From contig NZ_OY762656.1 in the NCBI RefSeq assembly GCF_963666255.1, positions 310,001-374,000 of the forward strand: 64,000 nt of DNA. Reading direction: 5' to 3'. The position numbers and the translations under genes were made by a program. The notes under the pieces were generated by a model that made no database searches, had not been told where the DNA came from, and saw only the letters and a list, made by a program, of their open reading frames with translations. Positions 53,715-63,966 of this stretch are shown here, piece after piece (within the stretch, counting starts at the first letter, position 1; the number at the start of each line of letters is the position of its first letter). The DNA comes from an uncultured Propionivibrio sp. Lineage in GTDB: Bacteria > Pseudomonadota > Gammaproteobacteria > Burkholderiales > Rhodocyclaceae.

Positions 53715-54179
53715 ATGGATTTGTTGCTCTGGCGACACGCAGAAGCGGAAGACGGCACGCCCGACGCGCAGCGCAAGCTGACACCACGCGGTGAAAAACA
53801 GGCGCGGCAGATCGCTGCCTGGCTGTCCGATCGCCTGCCCAAACACCTGCGCATCATCGCCAGTCCGGCTCTGCGTTGCCAGCAAACTGCGGAGGCTCTG
53901 GCGCTGCCGTTCGAGATCGACAAGCGACTCGCGGTCGACGGCAACGTCACCGGCCTGCTCGTCGCGGCCGGCTGGCCCGACGGCGGCGACAACGGTTCGC
54001 GCGCCGTCCTTGTCACCGGGCACCAGCCAGTGCTCGGTCGCACGGCCGCGCTACTTCTTTCGGGAGAGGAGGCCGACTGGACGATCAAGAAAAGCGCGCT
54101 CTGGTGGTTCAGCAACCGCACGCGGCGTGGCGAAACGCAGACGATCCTGAAGGCGGTCGTCTCGCCCGAATTACTCTGA
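53715..54179 (+). CDS. sixA: Phosphohistidine phosphatase SixA family
   Basis: This 154-residue histidine-phosphatase-fold protein has the catalytic LLLWRHAEAEDG (RHG-type motif, 3-14), LTPRGEKQARQIAAWL, ASPALRCQQTAEAL and VTGHQPVLG (second catalytic His). SixA removes phosphate from histidine of phosphotransferase or phosphorelay proteins. ATG 53715 has GAGGAA upstream. Its last 9 bp overlap the convergent glycosyltransferase gene. Confidence 0.9.
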   Translation: MDLLLWRHAEAEDGTPDAQRKLTPRGEKQARQIAAWLSDRLPKHLRIIASPALRCQQTAEALALPFEIDKRLAVDGNVTGLLVAAGWPDGGDNGSRAVLVTGHQPVLGRTAALLLSGEEADWTIKKSALWWFSNRTRRGETQTILKAVVSPELL

Positions 54180-55874
54180 ACGCCGCGCCGCGTCGCCGGC
54201 ATCCGTCACATCTAGTCCCGCGAGTTTCAGGCGGAAGCGCGCCATCTCGTAGCCTAGCCGGGCCGATCGCCGCAGGCAGGCGATGACCCCTGCCCGATCG
54301 CCACGTGCCTCAATCACGCCGCAGCGCTTGAACTCGATGTAGCCCAGGAATTCCTTTGGTGGCTGATGCGCCTCGGCCACATCAAAGGCCTGCATCGCTT
54401 CGTCGCCACGCGCAAGCGCGAGCAGGCTCGTGCCGCGCGCGAGATAGCCCTGAAAGGCTGCCGGATTCTGGGCAATGACGAGATCGCTCAGGCGCAGCGC
54501 CTCTGCATATTCCCGCCGTTTGAATGCTTCGCCGGCAAGGTTGTAGTAGATCCGATCGGCCCCCGCGACCGCCGGATGCGGAAGCTTGTCGAGCGCATCC
54601 TGCCACAATGCCTGCTCGCTCGAAAAACTGCGTAACCGATCCTGCGCCGCGGGAAACAGCAGACAGCAGCCCCCAAGCAAGATCACCCAAAAGAACTTTC
54701 GGCGCATACCCGCCGACTGCCGCGCCAAGCTGCCGTCAATGCGGACCAGGACCATCGCCAGCAGCAGCGCATACGCCGGCATCCACAAATAGCTGCGGTA
54801 CAGTACAAAGGGCTCCTGCACCCTCACCGTCGACAGTTCAATCGCAAACGGCACTGCCGCAAAAAGCAACACCGACGCCCAGACAGCCCATGCGGCATAT
54901 CTGACAGGCCGGCACCAGGCCAAAAGCGCTAAAGCGACTGCAGTGACCGAGGCTACCAGTCCGGCATACGCCAGGGGATTCGCCCAGATCGCCGCAAAAT
55001 CAACACGCAGGTCCGCCGACATCCACCCGGGGAAGGGGACCAGCCAAAGCAAGCCATACTTCCAAAACAGCAAGGCCTGAGTCGCTGCACTCATTGCCCA
55101 AGGGCCACCGGGAAAATCCAAACCAGCTACCTGAGACAGAACCTGTCCTGCGTACACTTCATAGGAAGTGCCAACGATCGCGCTTCCCCGGTGCCATAAC
55201 ACCCAAAGCATCGCTGGCAGGCTGATCACCAGATTCGTGGCGGTACGCGCAAGACGCTCACGCGTCCAGTCACCACAGAGCGGTGTCAACATGATCGCCG
55301 CGATCGGCGTCAGGATTGCATGCTCCTTGCACATCATCGCCAACCAAGCCAGGAAAGCACTGGAGAAGAGATCTGCCCAGCGCAACGTTTGCTGCGCCCG
55401 CAGATAGAGCGTGAAAGACAACAGTGAAAACAAGGTCGCCATCACGATCGTACGCTGGACGAGATAGGCAACGCCATAAACGGCCATCGGATTGATCGCC
55501 ATCCACAAGCAGACGACTCCCAACGCGTATCGACGACGGCCTATGTCATCGTTATCCCATGCAGGCACGGCACGGTGGAGGAAAGCATTTAACGCCAAGA
55601 GGACCGCCCCATGCAGGACAAGACTCAGCCAGCGATTCCAAACGAGATTACCACCTGACAGGACATGCACCAATCCCAACGAGAAATAAGGAAAAGTGCG
55701 CGGTTGTGCAGAAAACAACTGCTCCGCATAATCAAAGACCGAGAGATTGACGAAGAGATTAGCGTCGTCAAAAACAATCGGGTTGGCAACGAACGAACCA
55801 TACAACCAAGAAATAAAACCGAGAACAATGAGCAGCGAAATGGAATGCCCCCATCTTGCGGATATCCTATTCAC
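54171..55874 (-). CDS. GT-C-type membrane glycosyltransferase with C-terminal TPR, candidate pilin O-glycosyltransferase
   Basis: This protein of about 567 residues has 10 or more hydrophobic segments over residues ~10-430, then a soluble tail with TPR-like helices (RIYYNLAGEAFKRREYAEAL; GYLARGTSLLALARGDEAM). An acidic FDDANLF motif sits in the first periplasmic loop, as in GT-C enzymes. VQRTIVMATLFSLLSFTLYL and MCKEHAILTPIAAIML resemble TMTC-like bacterial GT-C proteins. A GTG start at 55874 is chosen because an in-frame codon at 55925 falls inside the pilA terminator. Direct location after pilA suggests it glycosylates the pilin; that is inference from position, and sugar and site are unknown. 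Confidence 0.75.
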   Translation of the reverse strand: MNRISARWGHSISLLIVLGFISWLYGSFVANPIVFDDANLFVNLSVFDYAEQLFSAQPRTFPYFSLGLVHVLSGGNLVWNRWLSLVLHGAVLLALNAFLHRAVPAWDNDDIGRRRYALGVVCLWMAINPMAVYGVAYLVQRTIVMATLFSLLSFTLYLRAQQTLRWADLFSSAFLAWLAMMCKEHAILTPIAAIMLTPLCGDWTRERLARTATNLVISLPAMLWVLWHRGSAIVGTSYEVYAGQVLSQVAGLDFPGGPWAMSAATQALLFWKYGLLWLVPFPGWMSADLRVDFAAIWANPLAYAGLVASVTAVALALLAWCRPVRYAAWAVWASVLLFAAVPFAIELSTVRVQEPFVLYRSYLWMPAYALLLAMVLVRIDGSLARQSAGMRRKFFWVILLGGCCLLFPAAQDRLRSFSSEQALWQDALDKLPHPAVAGADRIYYNLAGEAFKRREYAEALRLSDLVIAQNPAAFQGYLARGTSLLALARGDEAMQAFDVAEAHQPPKEFLGYIEFKRCGVIEARGDRAGVIACLRRSARLGYEMARFRLKLAGLDVTDAGDAARRSE

Positions 55875-55889
55875 GTCTCTTGCCCCTAT

Positions 55890-55920
55890 AAAAAAAGGAC
55901 CCGCACACGGCGAGTCCTTT
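55890..55920 (-). terminator. Rho-independent terminator of pilA
   Basis: On the minus strand AAAGGAC / GTCCTTT arms with a 13-nt loop are followed by a T-run, 22 bp after the pilA stop. It separates the highly expressed pilin from the downstream glycosyltransferase gene, which then depends on read-through. Confidence 0.85.
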
Positions 55921-55942
55921 CGCAAATCCTGTAATCAGAAAA

Positions 55943-56422
55943 TTACCGCCACTTCGCGATTTCAGCCGTACAGACACCGTTATTTGCCGCCGCTGCGGTG
56001 CCGCCGATAGTCCACTGAACAACGGTTGCCCCAGCCCCCGCGCTTGGTGTCCATGTAACCGTCTTTGTGTTCGCGCACGTGCCAATGTTTTGCAGCGTTG
56101 CGGTAATCATACCGGTCCCGGCTTCCAAGGCCAACGTAGCAATTTCAGGCGTCGTCGTCGGCGCGGCAGACATACCCAGACCACCCGAATTTTGAGGATT
56201 CTGCCAATCATTCGCAGCCAAGTTGGTAAAGACGCCCCCGTTGAATTGCGCGTATTCGGCAACAGCCTGTTTGATCGACGCAACCGCAGTGTTCACCTTG
56301 GCCAAACGGGCTCGGATGACATAATCCTGATACTGCGGAATGGCGATAGCCGCCAGGATACCGATGATGGCGACAACGATCATCAGTTCGATCAGGGTAA
56401 AACCTTGTTGGATCTTCTTCAT
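55943..56422 (-). CDS. pilA: Type IV major pilin
   Basis: This 159-residue prepilin has the short basic leader MKKIQQG, cleaved before [22 protein letters not shown], with Phe+1 and Glu+5. It is the subunit of type IV pili used for twitching, adhesion and DNA uptake. Two cysteines (GTCANTK and GVCTAEI) would form the C-terminal disulfide loop. ATG 56422 has AAAGGAG 6 bp upstream. There is no C-terminal Ser, so TfpO-style C-terminal glycosylation is unlikely. Expression is probably RpoN-dependent (see the promoter). Confidence 0.96.
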   Translation of the reverse strand: MKKIQQGFTLIELMIVVAIIGILAAIAIPQYQDYVIRARLAKVNTAVASIKQAVAEYAQFNGGVFTNLAANDWQNPQNSGGLGMSAAPTTTPEIATLALEAGTGMITATLQNIGTCANTKTVTWTPSAGAGATVVQWTIGGTAAAANNGVCTAEIAKWR

Positions 56423-56472
56423 CAAAGCACTCCTTTCAAGCGTTGTAACGGAAAACCCGTCGGACGACATCA

Positions 56473-56488
56473 ATCAAAAAACGTGCCA
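56473..56488 (-). promoter_or_regulatory. Sigma-54 (RpoN) promoter of pilA
   Basis: On the minus strand TGGCACG-TTTT-TTGA matches the -24/-12 consensus TGGCACGNNNNTTGC except for the final base. It leaves a leader of about 40 nt to the pilA ATG. RpoN control of pilA through a PilR-type activator is established in other Proteobacteria. Confidence 0.75.
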
Positions 56489-56591
56489 CGGCGAAGATCC
56501 CTGGAGAGCGGGAATTTTTCGTAAAAATACGCGTCAGATAGTCACGAAATTCGTCACTCCTGACAAAAATCGTCACCCAAGGACACTGCCC

Positions 56592-56972
56592 ATGACTGCA
56601 AAGATCTACCGGATGGACATTCGGGTATCCCCGCGCTATCTGCCCGAGGAATCGGATGTTACGGCCGACCTTTATGTCTTCGCTTACACGATCAGGATCG
56701 AAAACACCGGCAACGAAACCGCGCAACTCGTCTCACGCCACTGGATCATCACCGACGGCAACGCGAGGGTTCAAGAAGTGCGCGGGCTTGGCGTCATCGG
56801 CGAGCAACCCGTCATCAAGCCCGGCGAGTCCTACGAATATTCAAGCGGCTGCCAACTGCACACCCCGGTCGGCACCATGCGCGGCAGTTACCAGATGACC
56901 GCCGCCGACGGCACCCAATTCGAGGCCGCCATCCCTGAATTCACCTTGTCGGCACCAAGAGTTCTGCACTGA
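56592..56972 (+). CDS. apaG: ApaG family protein
   Basis: This 126-residue single-domain protein has an immunoglobulin-like ApaG fold: VSPRYLPEESDVTADLYVFAYTI, RHWIITDGN, VRGLGVIGEQPVIKPGESYEYSSGC, TPVGTMRGSYQM and IPEFTLSAP. It is linked by older genetics to cobalt/magnesium efflux and Ap4A levels; the biochemical role is unclear. The start at MTAKIYRMDI is conserved. It is transcribed divergently from pilA and converges on argJ. Confidence 0.93.
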   Translation: MTAKIYRMDIRVSPRYLPEESDVTADLYVFAYTIRIENTGNETAQLVSRHWIITDGNARVQEVRGLGVIGEQPVIKPGESYEYSSGCQLHTPVGTMRGSYQMTAADGTQFEAAIPEFTLSAPRVLH

Positions 56973-57008
56973 GCGTCAATTCCGGCGGGACTTACGCCCC
57001 CTGCCGGA

Positions 57009-58247
57009 CTAACTCCGGTAGTCGGCGTTGATCTTGACGTAGTCGTAGGAGAAGTCGCAGGTATAGACGCGGCCACTGGCCGTGCCGCGCCCGAGATCGA
57101 CACGGACGACGATTTCAGCCGACTTCATGATGCGCGCTCCGTCTTCCTCGCGGTAGGAGGCGGCCCGGCCGCCCTTCTCGGCCACCAACACCTCTTCGCC
57201 TTCGCTACCGAGCCAGACGCGCACACCGTCGACATCAAGCGCTTCGATCTTTGCATAGCCGATCGCCGCCAAAATACGGCCCAGGTTCGGGTCAGAGGCG
57301 AAGAATGCCGTCTTGACCAGCGGAGAATGGCCGATGGCATAACCGACCTGCTTGCATTCCTCGTGATCGCGACCACCCTCGACAACGATGCTGATGAACT
57401 TGGTGGCCCCCTCACCGTCACGCACGATCGCCTGCGCCAATTCACGCGCAACCGCGACCACAGCGGCCTTCACCTCAGCGTAACCGGGCGCCTCGGCGCT
57501 TACGCAGGACACGCCCGAACGGCCGGTCGCGATGACGATGAAGGAATCGTTGGTCGACGTATCGCCGTCGACAGTAATGCAATTGAAGGACTCGTCGGCC
57601 GCCTCGCGCGCCAGTTGCTGCAGCAGCGGCGCGGCAATCCCGGCATCGGTCGCGACAAAGCCAAGCATCGTCGCCATGTTCGGCTTGATCATGCCGGCAC
57701 CCTTGCTGATGCCGGTCACGGTCACCGTCTTGCCGTTTACCACGACCCGACGCGAGGCCGCCTTGGCGACCGTGTCGGTCGTCATGATGGCATGTGCGGC
57801 AGCGTGCCAATGATCCGCGTTCAGGTTCGCCTGACATTTCGGCAAACCGGCAACGAGACGATCGACCGGCAGCGGTTCGAGAATCACGCCGGTCGAGAAC
57901 GGCAGTACCTGATGCGGCGCCACGCCCAGCAATTGCCCGACAGCATCACAGGACGCCTGCGCTGCTTCCATCCCCGGCTCGCCGGTGCCGGCATTGGCGA
58001 TGCCGGTATTGATCACCAGCGCGCGAATGTCCTCGCCCGAGGCGAGATGACGACGGCACAGATGCACCGGCGCGGCGCAAAAACGGTTCTGTGTGAAGAC
58101 CCCCGCGACGGAGCACCCGGGTTCGAGCGCCAGCAGGGTCAGATCGCGCCGGTCGACCTTGCGAATACCAGCCTCGGCAACCCCGAGACGAACGCCGGCA
58201 ACAGAAAAAAGCTGCTCGGCAGCGGGGGTGGCGTAGTTAACGGTCAT
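57009..58247 (-). CDS. argJ: Glutamate N-acetyltransferase / ornithine acetyltransferase
   Basis: This 412-residue enzyme moves acetyl from N-acetylornithine to glutamate (and may also use acetyl-CoA). It is cleaved by itself at the nucleophilic Thr of [14 protein letters not shown] (~184-197) into two chains. Other blocks are [41 protein letters not shown] and the C-terminal [18 protein letters not shown]. It lies 90 bp downstream of secA. A complete argA is also present at 21335-22654. Confidence 0.96.
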   Translation of the reverse strand: MTVNYATPAAEQLFSVAGVRLGVAEAGIRKVDRRDLTLLALEPGCSVAGVFTQNRFCAAPVHLCRRHLASGEDIRALVINTGIANAGTGEPGMEAAQASCDAVGQLLGVAPHQVLPFSTGVILEPLPVDRLVAGLPKCQANLNADHWHAAAHAIMTTDTVAKAASRRVVVNGKTVTVTGISKGAGMIKPNMATMLGFVATDAGIAAPLLQQLAREAADESFNCITVDGDTSTNDSFIVIATGRSGVSCVSAEAPGYAEVKAAVVAVARELAQAIVRDGEGATKFISIVVEGGRDHEECKQVGYAIGHSPLVKTAFFASDPNLGRILAAIGYAKIEALDVDGVRVWLGSEGEEVLVAEKGGRAASYREEDGARIMKSAEIVVRVDLGRGTASGRVYTCDFSYDYVKINADYRS

Positions 58248-58336
58248 GATGGTGAAGGAAATAAAAGGTTAATCGACACGAACCTTCGCCGGGAGGGCGA
58301 CGACGCGCCGCGAGCGCAGCGTCACCTCCCCGTGCA

Positions 58337-61042
58337 TCACGACAACTTGCCGTGACACTGCTTGTATTTTTTGCCCGATCCGCAAGGACAGGGATCGTTG
58401 CGCCCGATCTTGACGCCGGCATGGAGCTGCGCGACCTTGTCGTCCTCGGCATCGGTCGCCAGGGCCTCGTCGTAATCGGCGTGGTGATATTGAACGTTCT
58501 GGACGTCGGCGTGCGGCGCGGTCTCTTCGACTTCCTCGGCCCGCACCTGAACAGTAACAAGCAGACGCGTCACTTCGTCGCGCACGGCGTCAAGCAGGCG
58601 TTCGAAAAGCTCGAAGGCTTCACGCTTGTACTCCTGCTTCGGATTCTTCTGCGCGTACCCACGCAAATGGATACCCTGGCGCAAGTGGTCAAGCGCGGCC
58701 AGATGCTCACGCCATTGCGTATCGAGAATCTGCAGCATCAGGTTGCGCTCGAACTGGTGGAACTGCTCCGCTCCGACCTGTTCGATCTTGGCGGCGTAGC
58801 CTGCATCGGCCAGCTCGATGATCCGCTTGAGCATCGCCTCGTCGGACAGCGTCGGCTCATTCCTGACCCACTCGGCCACCGGCGCCTCAACTTGCAGCAC
58901 CGACGCGAGTTCCTTCTCCAGCGCGGGCAGTTCCCACTGCTCCTCGACGCTTTCCGCCGGGACATAGCGGCGGAACATGTCATAGAGCACGCCATGGCGC
59001 ATGGCGGTAATCGTCTCGGAGATATCCTCGGTTTCCAGCAGCTCGTTGCGTTGCGCGTAAATGACCTTGCGCTGATCGTTGGCGACGTCGTCGTATTCAA
59101 GCAGTTGCTTGCGGATATCGAAGTTGCGCCCTTCGACCTTGCGCTGCGCCGACTCGAGCGAACGCGAGACCATCGGATGCTCGATTGCCTCGCCTTCCGG
59201 CATTTTCAGGCGATCCATGATCGCCTTGAGGCGATCGCCGGCAAAGATGCGCAGCAGCGGATCTTCGAGCGAGAGATAGAAGCGCGAGGAGCCCGGATCG
59301 CCCTGACGGCCGGAACGGCCGCGCAACTGGTTGTCGATACGCCGCGATTCGTGACGCTCCGACCCGATGATGTGCAAGCCGCCGGCCGCAACCACCTGCT
59401 CATGAAGCTTTTTCCAGTCGGCGCGCAGCGCGGCAATACGCTTCTCCTTCTCGGCATCGTCGAGCGAGGCGTCGTCGCTGATCGCCGCGATGTCCTTGTT
59501 CGGATTGCCGCCGAGCACGATATCGGTACCGCGTCCGGCCATGTTGGTGGCAATCGTGATCATGCCCGGCCGGCCGGCCTGGGCGACGATCTCGGCTTCA
59601 CGCGCGTGCTGCTTGGCGTTGAGTACCTGGTGAGGCAGTTTTTCACGATCCAGCAGCGACGACAGGAGTTCCGAGTTCTCGATCGAGGTCGTGCCCACCA
59701 GCACCGGCTGGGCGCGTGCCTGGCACTCGCGGATGTCGGCAATGATTGCCGCATATTTTTCGTCGGCGGTGCGATAGATCTGGTCGTTATGATCCTTGCG
59801 GACCATCGGCAGGTTGGTCGGGATGACAACCGTTTCCAGGCCGTAGATCTGCTGGAATTCGTAGGCTTCCGTATCGGCCGTTCCGGTCATGCCAGACAAT
59901 TTCCCGTACATGCGGAAATAGTTCTGGAAGGTGATCGAGGCCAGCGTCTGGTTCTCGTTCTGGATCGCCACGCCCTCCTTGGCCTCGACTGCCTGGTGCA
60001 AGCCTTCGGACCAGCGCCGCCCCGACATCAGGCGGCCGGTGAACTCGTCGACAATGACAACCTCGCCGTTCTGCACGACGTATTGCTGATCCTTGAGAAA
60101 CAGGCTATGTGCCCGCAGCGCCGCATAGAGATGATGAATCAGCAGGATGTTACCCGCATCGTAAAGGCTGCTGCCGGCAGTCAACAGACCGACATTCGCG
60201 AGGATTTCCTCGGCGTGTTCGTAGCCGGCCTCGGTGAGCAGTATCTGACGACCCTTTTCGTCGACCCAGTAATCGCCCGGGCCGTTCTCTTCTTCACAAC
60301 GCGCCAGCATCGGCGCGACCTGATTCATGCGCACGTAGAGATCGGTGTGATCCTCAGCCTGCCCCGAAATGATCAGCGGCGTCCGCGCTTCATCGATCAG
60401 GATCGAATCGACTTCGTCGACGATCGCATAGGCAAGCTTGCGCTGCACACGATCACCTGCGGTATAGACCATATTGTCGCGCAAGTAGTCGAAGCCGAAC
60501 TCGTTGTTGGTCCCATAGGTGATATCGCAGGCGAACGCCGCCTGCTTGGCGTCGTGCTCCATCTGCGACAGATTGACGCCGACGGTCAGTCCGAGGAAAC
60601 GGTGCAAGCGCCCCATCCATTCGGCATCACGATTGGCCAGGTAGTCATTGACCGTGACGATATGCACGCCGTTGCCGGTCAGCGCATTGAGGTAGGCCGG
60701 TAGCGTCGCCACCAGCGTTTTGCCTTCACCGGTCCGCATTTCGGCGATCTTGCCGTCATGAAGCACCATGCCACCGATCAACTGCATGTCGAAATGCCGC
60801 ATGCCCAGCACACGCTTGCCGGCTTCGCGCACAACGGCAAAAGCTTCGGGCAGCAAAGCGTCAAGCGACTCGCCATTGGCGACACGCGCCTTGAACTCGT
60901 CCGTTTTGGCGCGCAGGGCCTCGTCCGAAAGCGCCGTCATTCCTGCTTCCAGCGCGTTGATCTGGCGAACGACCGCCGAATACTGACGGATCAGCCGATC
61001 ATTGCGGCTGCCGAAAATCTTCTTGAGGAGACCGGAAATCAT
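58337..61042 (-). CDS. secA: Preprotein translocase ATPase SecA
   Basis: This 901-residue motor of Sec export has Walker [14 protein letters not shown] (~101-113), the [23 protein letters not shown]-like region, [13 protein letters not shown], the helicase motif [16 protein letters not shown], the cross-linking domain, and the C-terminal zinc-binding SEC-C motif [14 protein letters not shown] for SecB. It is full length. It lies between an M23 peptidase and argJ. Confidence 0.98.
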   Translation of the reverse strand: MISGLLKKIFGSRNDRLIRQYSAVVRQINALEAGMTALSDEALRAKTDEFKARVANGESLDALLPEAFAVVREAGKRVLGMRHFDMQLIGGMVLHDGKIAEMRTGEGKTLVATLPAYLNALTGNGVHIVTVNDYLANRDAEWMGRLHRFLGLTVGVNLSQMEHDAKQAAFACDITYGTNNEFGFDYLRDNMVYTAGDRVQRKLAYAIVDEVDSILIDEARTPLIISGQAEDHTDLYVRMNQVAPMLARCEEENGPGDYWVDEKGRQILLTEAGYEHAEEILANVGLLTAGSSLYDAGNILLIHHLYAALRAHSLFLKDQQYVVQNGEVVIVDEFTGRLMSGRRWSEGLHQAVEAKEGVAIQNENQTLASITFQNYFRMYGKLSGMTGTADTEAYEFQQIYGLETVVIPTNLPMVRKDHNDQIYRTADEKYAAIIADIRECQARAQPVLVGTTSIENSELLSSLLDREKLPHQVLNAKQHAREAEIVAQAGRPGMITIATNMAGRGTDIVLGGNPNKDIAAISDDASLDDAEKEKRIAALRADWKKLHEQVVAAGGLHIIGSERHESRRIDNQLRGRSGRQGDPGSSRFYLSLEDPLLRIFAGDRLKAIMDRLKMPEGEAIEHPMVSRSLESAQRKVEGRNFDIRKQLLEYDDVANDQRKVIYAQRNELLETEDISETITAMRHGVLYDMFRRYVPAESVEEQWELPALEKELASVLQVEAPVAEWVRNEPTLSDEAMLKRIIELADAGYAAKIEQVGAEQFHQFERNLMLQILDTQWREHLAALDHLRQGIHLRGYAQKNPKQEYKREAFELFERLLDAVRDEVTRLLVTVQVRAEEVEETAPHADVQNVQYHHADYDEALATDAEDDKVAQLHAGVKIGRNDPCPCGSGKKYKQCHGKLS

Positions 61043-61143
61043 CAGAGACTCTTAACCTAAGGGCGCGAAAAACGTTGATTCTAACATGCGGGGGGCGGGC
61101 ATCCGCACCCCACGCGACTGCGCCGGCGAAGGAATAATTCCCG

Positions 61144-62079
61144 CTACTGGCCCGGCACTGACGCCATCGAGGCCAACTGCGCGCCCATCTGGAGGAAACG
61201 CTTCGGATTCTGGGCGACGCCACGGAAACGCACCTCGAAGTGCAGATGCGGACCGGTTGAACGGCCGGTGTTTCCGCTCTTGCCAATATCCTGCCCCCGC
61301 TTGACCACTTGACCGACCTTGACACCGAGACGCGACAGATGTGCGTAACGCGAGGAAAAATCATTGCCGTGATCTATCTCAATCATGTTGCCATATTGCG
61401 GATGGAACTCGGCCGTCGTCACGACGCCGCCTGCCGCCGCAATGACACGGGTGCCGGTATCGGCGACAAAATCGATCCCTTCATGCACGGCTCCAACGCC
61501 GAGAATCGGGTCGACGCGGGAACCAAACCCAGAACCAATGTGGTCGGAGTTGATCGGCAACAGGGTCGGCAACAGAGTCGTCTTGATCCGTCGCTCCATC
61601 AACTGCGACTCAAGAATCGTCAGACTCTCGGTGCGATCGTCGACACTCGCCGACAAGCGCTCGATCTCACGCCGCAGATCGTCGATTCCGAGCGGACGTG
61701 TCGACGTAATCAGCGGACCGCCCGATCCACCTTTGGCCGGGGCGTCGCTCTTCGGCAAGCTGATACCCGACTGGCGCGAAATCCGGTCACCGAGGTGGTC
61801 GAGGCGCATCAGTTGCGCCTGCATCTCGCCGAGTTTCACCGCCATCGTCGACACGTTGTCGCGCACATATTCGTCGGTCTTGCGCGCCTGGACCCGATTA
61901 ACCGACGCGACAAGATCCGCGATGAACGGCAGGTTGAAGCGCGCACCGACCCAGGAAAAGAGCAGCGAGGTCACCAACAGCACTGAACACAGGGTCAACA
62001 ACAGGCCCAGCAGCAGGCGCGGCGTGACATTCACGGTCTTGGCCGTTGCCAGACGGTTGGAGACGAGAATAATATGCAC
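61144..62079 (-). CDS. M23 family metallopeptidase (membrane-anchored)
   Basis: This 311-residue protein has one N-terminal transmembrane segment (VTPRLLLGLLLTLCSVLLVTS, broken here at residue 20-40), a coiled-coil-like stretch (MAVKLGEMQAQLMRLDHL; LRREIERLSASVDDRTE) and a C-terminal LytM domain. The zinc motif residues in VHEGIDFVAD and GPHLHFEVR are intact, so it is a likely peptidoglycan endopeptidase in the periplasm. It lies upstream of secA and starts 22 bp from the divergent DUF721 gene. Confidence 0.92.
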   Translation of the reverse strand: MHIILVSNRLATAKTVNVTPRLLLGLLLTLCSVLLVTSLLFSWVGARFNLPFIADLVASVNRVQARKTDEYVRDNVSTMAVKLGEMQAQLMRLDHLGDRISRQSGISLPKSDAPAKGGSGGPLITSTRPLGIDDLRREIERLSASVDDRTESLTILESQLMERRIKTTLLPTLLPINSDHIGSGFGSRVDPILGVGAVHEGIDFVADTGTRVIAAAGGVVTTAEFHPQYGNMIEIDHGNDFSSRYAHLSRLGVKVGQVVKRGQDIGKSGNTGRSTGPHLHFEVRFRGVAQNPKRFLQMGAQLASMASVPGQ

Positions 62080-62101
62080 GCTGTTTCTCCCAGATATTCC
62101 G

Positions 62102-62536
62102 ATGCAAAATTCTCTCGAACACTATCTCGACGTCGCCGAAGGTTCCGGCAGGCTCATGGCGCACGCGAGGCTTCTCATGAAACTGGCGCAGTTGTACCGG
62201 GGAATCGCCCCGCCGCACCTTTATCAGGCCAGTACGCTGGCCAATTACAAAACGGGAATCGTGATCATCCACGCCCACAGCGGCGCGATTGCCGCCAAAC
62301 TGCGCCAGTTGGCACCAAGGATCGCGGACGGTTTTTCCCGAAAGGGGATTGAGTGTACTGGGGTCGAGATCAAAGTTCAAGCCCCTGAAAATCCGAAACA
62401 AACGCCAACGCCCCGGCATAACCCGCTGACCCGGGACGCCTGCCATTCGCTCGAACATCTGCGCGACACGTTACCCGCCGACACCTTGCGACATGCCATC
62501 GATACGCTGCTCAAGCGCTCGGCTAAAACGGAATGA
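62102..62536 (+). CDS. DUF721 protein (DciA-like)
   Basis: This 144-residue protein has the DUF721 region at residues ~1-95 (LEHYLDVAEGSGRLMAHARL; YQASTLANYKTGIVIIHAHSGAIAAKLRQLAPRI, broken at 20). DciA proteins load or assist the replicative helicase in bacteria without DnaC, and a short version like this is common in Betaproteobacteria. The ribosome-binding site is weak. Its 3' end overlaps the convergent small membrane-protein gene by 14 bp. Confidence 0.85.
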   Translation: MQNSLEHYLDVAEGSGRLMAHARLLMKLAQLYRGIAPPHLYQASTLANYKTGIVIIHAHSGAIAAKLRQLAPRIADGFSRKGIECTGVEIKVQAPENPKQTPTPRHNPLTRDACHSLEHLRDTLPADTLRHAIDTLLKRSAKTE

Positions 62537-62711
62537 TCGCAACGCGCTCGATGATCAGCAGCGCAAAAAAAGCCAGCGCGACGCCGATTGCGTAGCGGAC
62601 CAGCACGAAGGAAAAGCGCAGATATTTGCGCTCACCGGTTATTAGATACGCCGCCACGCCGCCGGCGACGGCGAGGACCGTCAGAATCGCCAACAGCCTC
62701 AGCAGCCACAT
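62523..62711 (-). CDS. Small two-helix membrane protein
   Basis: This 62-residue protein has two hydrophobic helices (LLRLLAILTVLAVAGGVAAYL and VRYAIGVALAFFALLIIERV, each about 20 residues) joined by a charged TGERKYLRFS loop. It starts 9 bp after the lpxC stop on the same strand, so it is probably cotranscribed with lpxC. Function is unknown. Confidence 0.75.
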   Translation of the reverse strand: MWLLRLLAILTVLAVAGGVAAYLITGERKYLRFSFVLVRYAIGVALAFFALLIIERVAIIPF

Positions 62712-62720
62712 GGGGCGCGT

Positions 62721-63650
62721 TCAGTGCGCCGGCAAGGTCAGCCAGCGCACCACTGAAGCCGGCGCGTCGGCCGCGTCCTCGAACGACACGAGATCCCAGT
62801 CCTCCGGCCGCGACAGCAGCTCCCGCGCCAGCACGTTGTTCAGCGCGTGGCCGGATTTGTGCGCCGTCACCGACGCCAGGAGCGGATGACCGAGCAGGTA
62901 GAGATCGCCAATGGCATCAAGCACCTTGTGCTTGACGAATTCATCGCTGTAACGCAGACCTTCTCCGTTAAGGACACGATACTCGTCGAGTACCACGGCA
63001 TTATCGAGACCGCCACCGAGCGCCAGTCCGTTTTCGCGCAACCATTCCACTTCCTGCATGAACCCGAAGGTCCGCGCCCGCGACACCTCGCGAACATACG
63101 ACTGCTCGGCAAAATCGAGCGTGATTTCCTGCCCGGTGCGGTCGATGGCCGGGTGGTTGAAAACGATCGAGAAGGTCAGCCGAAAACCGTCAAACGGGTC
63201 AAGCCTGACCCATTTGTCGCCGGAACGATCCGCTTCGCGCACTTCAATCGGGCGCTTGACGCGAATGAACTTCTTCGCGGCATTCTGCTCTTCGATGCCA
63301 GCCGACTGGATCAGAAAAACGAAAGGTGAGGCCGAGCCGTCGAGAATCGGCACTTCGGCCGCATCGAGATCGATGTAGGCGTTGTCTATACCGAGTCCGG
63401 CGAAGGCCGACATCAGATGCTCGATGGTGCCGACTTTTGCCCCGTCGCGCTCGATGCATGAACACATGCGCGTATCGCCAACCATCAGCGCCTTGGCGGG
63501 CAGATCGACGACCGGGTCGAGATCGACGCGACGAAAGATGATGCCAGTATCCGGCGCCGCCGGACGCAGCACCATATTGACCTTGACGCCGGAATGGAGC
63601 CCGACGCCGGATGCGCGGATCAGCGACTTGAGAGTGCGTTGCTTGAGCAT
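62721..63650 (-). CDS. lpxC: UDP-3-O-acyl-N-acetylglucosamine deacetylase
   Basis: This 309-residue zinc enzyme catalyses the committed step of lipid A synthesis. The family start [21 protein letters not shown] is at 63650; a GTG at 63689 would add 13 codons but overlaps the duplicated leader. Zinc and catalytic residues lie in [27 protein letters not shown] and [11 protein letters not shown]. It follows ftsZ as usual at the end of the dcw cluster. The ribosome-binding site is poor (AAGCAG). Confidence 0.96.
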   Translation of the reverse strand: MLKQRTLKSLIRASGVGLHSGVKVNMVLRPAAPDTGIIFRRVDLDPVVDLPAKALMVGDTRMCSCIERDGAKVGTIEHLMSAFAGLGIDNAYIDLDAAEVPILDGSASPFVFLIQSAGIEEQNAAKKFIRVKRPIEVREADRSGDKWVRLDPFDGFRLTFSIVFNHPAIDRTGQEITLDFAEQSYVREVSRARTFGFMQEVEWLRENGLALGGGLDNAVVLDEYRVLNGEGLRYSDEFVKHKVLDAIGDLYLLGHPLLASVTAHKSGHALNNVLARELLSRPEDWDLVSFEDAADAPASVVRWLTLPAH

Positions 63651-63660
63651 CTGCTTGAAA

Positions 63661-63966
63661 GAAAGAGGGAATTCTCCGGATTTTAACACACCGGGGGATT
63701 CCCCTTAGGGAGAGAGTGATATCTCGCGACGGCAAAGGCGGGGCGCAACGCCGCATCGCCAAGCACAGCCGGCCGTCAATCGAAAAGAAAGAGGGAATCC
63801 CCCGGATGTTGACACACCGAGGGATTCCCTTTGAGGAGAGAGTGAGGTCTTGCTACAGCAAAGGCTGCGCGCGATGCTCAGGCAAGGCGCGGGAGGCCGC
63901 CGCATAGCAGCGCTATGCAAGGGCTTCCGCAACGCCGCATGAGCGAGCGCAGCCGGCCGTCAATCG
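63661..63966. repeat. Tandem duplication in the ftsZ-lpxC spacer with REP-like hairpin
   Basis: Two near-identical 59-bp blocks (63661-63719 and 63787-63845) each hold a strong GGGAAT..CCGG / CCGG..ATTCCC hairpin. On the minus strand each hairpin is followed by a TCTTTCTTT pyrimidine tract. Each block is followed rightward by GCAACGCCGCAT and then AGCCGGCCGTCAATCG (63767 and 63951), so the copy unit includes the end of ftsZ. The right copy also carries a hairpin GCATAGC-AGC-GCTATGC (63902-63918) related to the 178-bp palindrome near 20.8 kb. No gene is seen here. Confidence 0.8.

Noticed and set aside
58352-60703. 783-codon plus-strand frame across secA
   Set aside because: Antisense artefact opposite full-length secA; no family resemblance.
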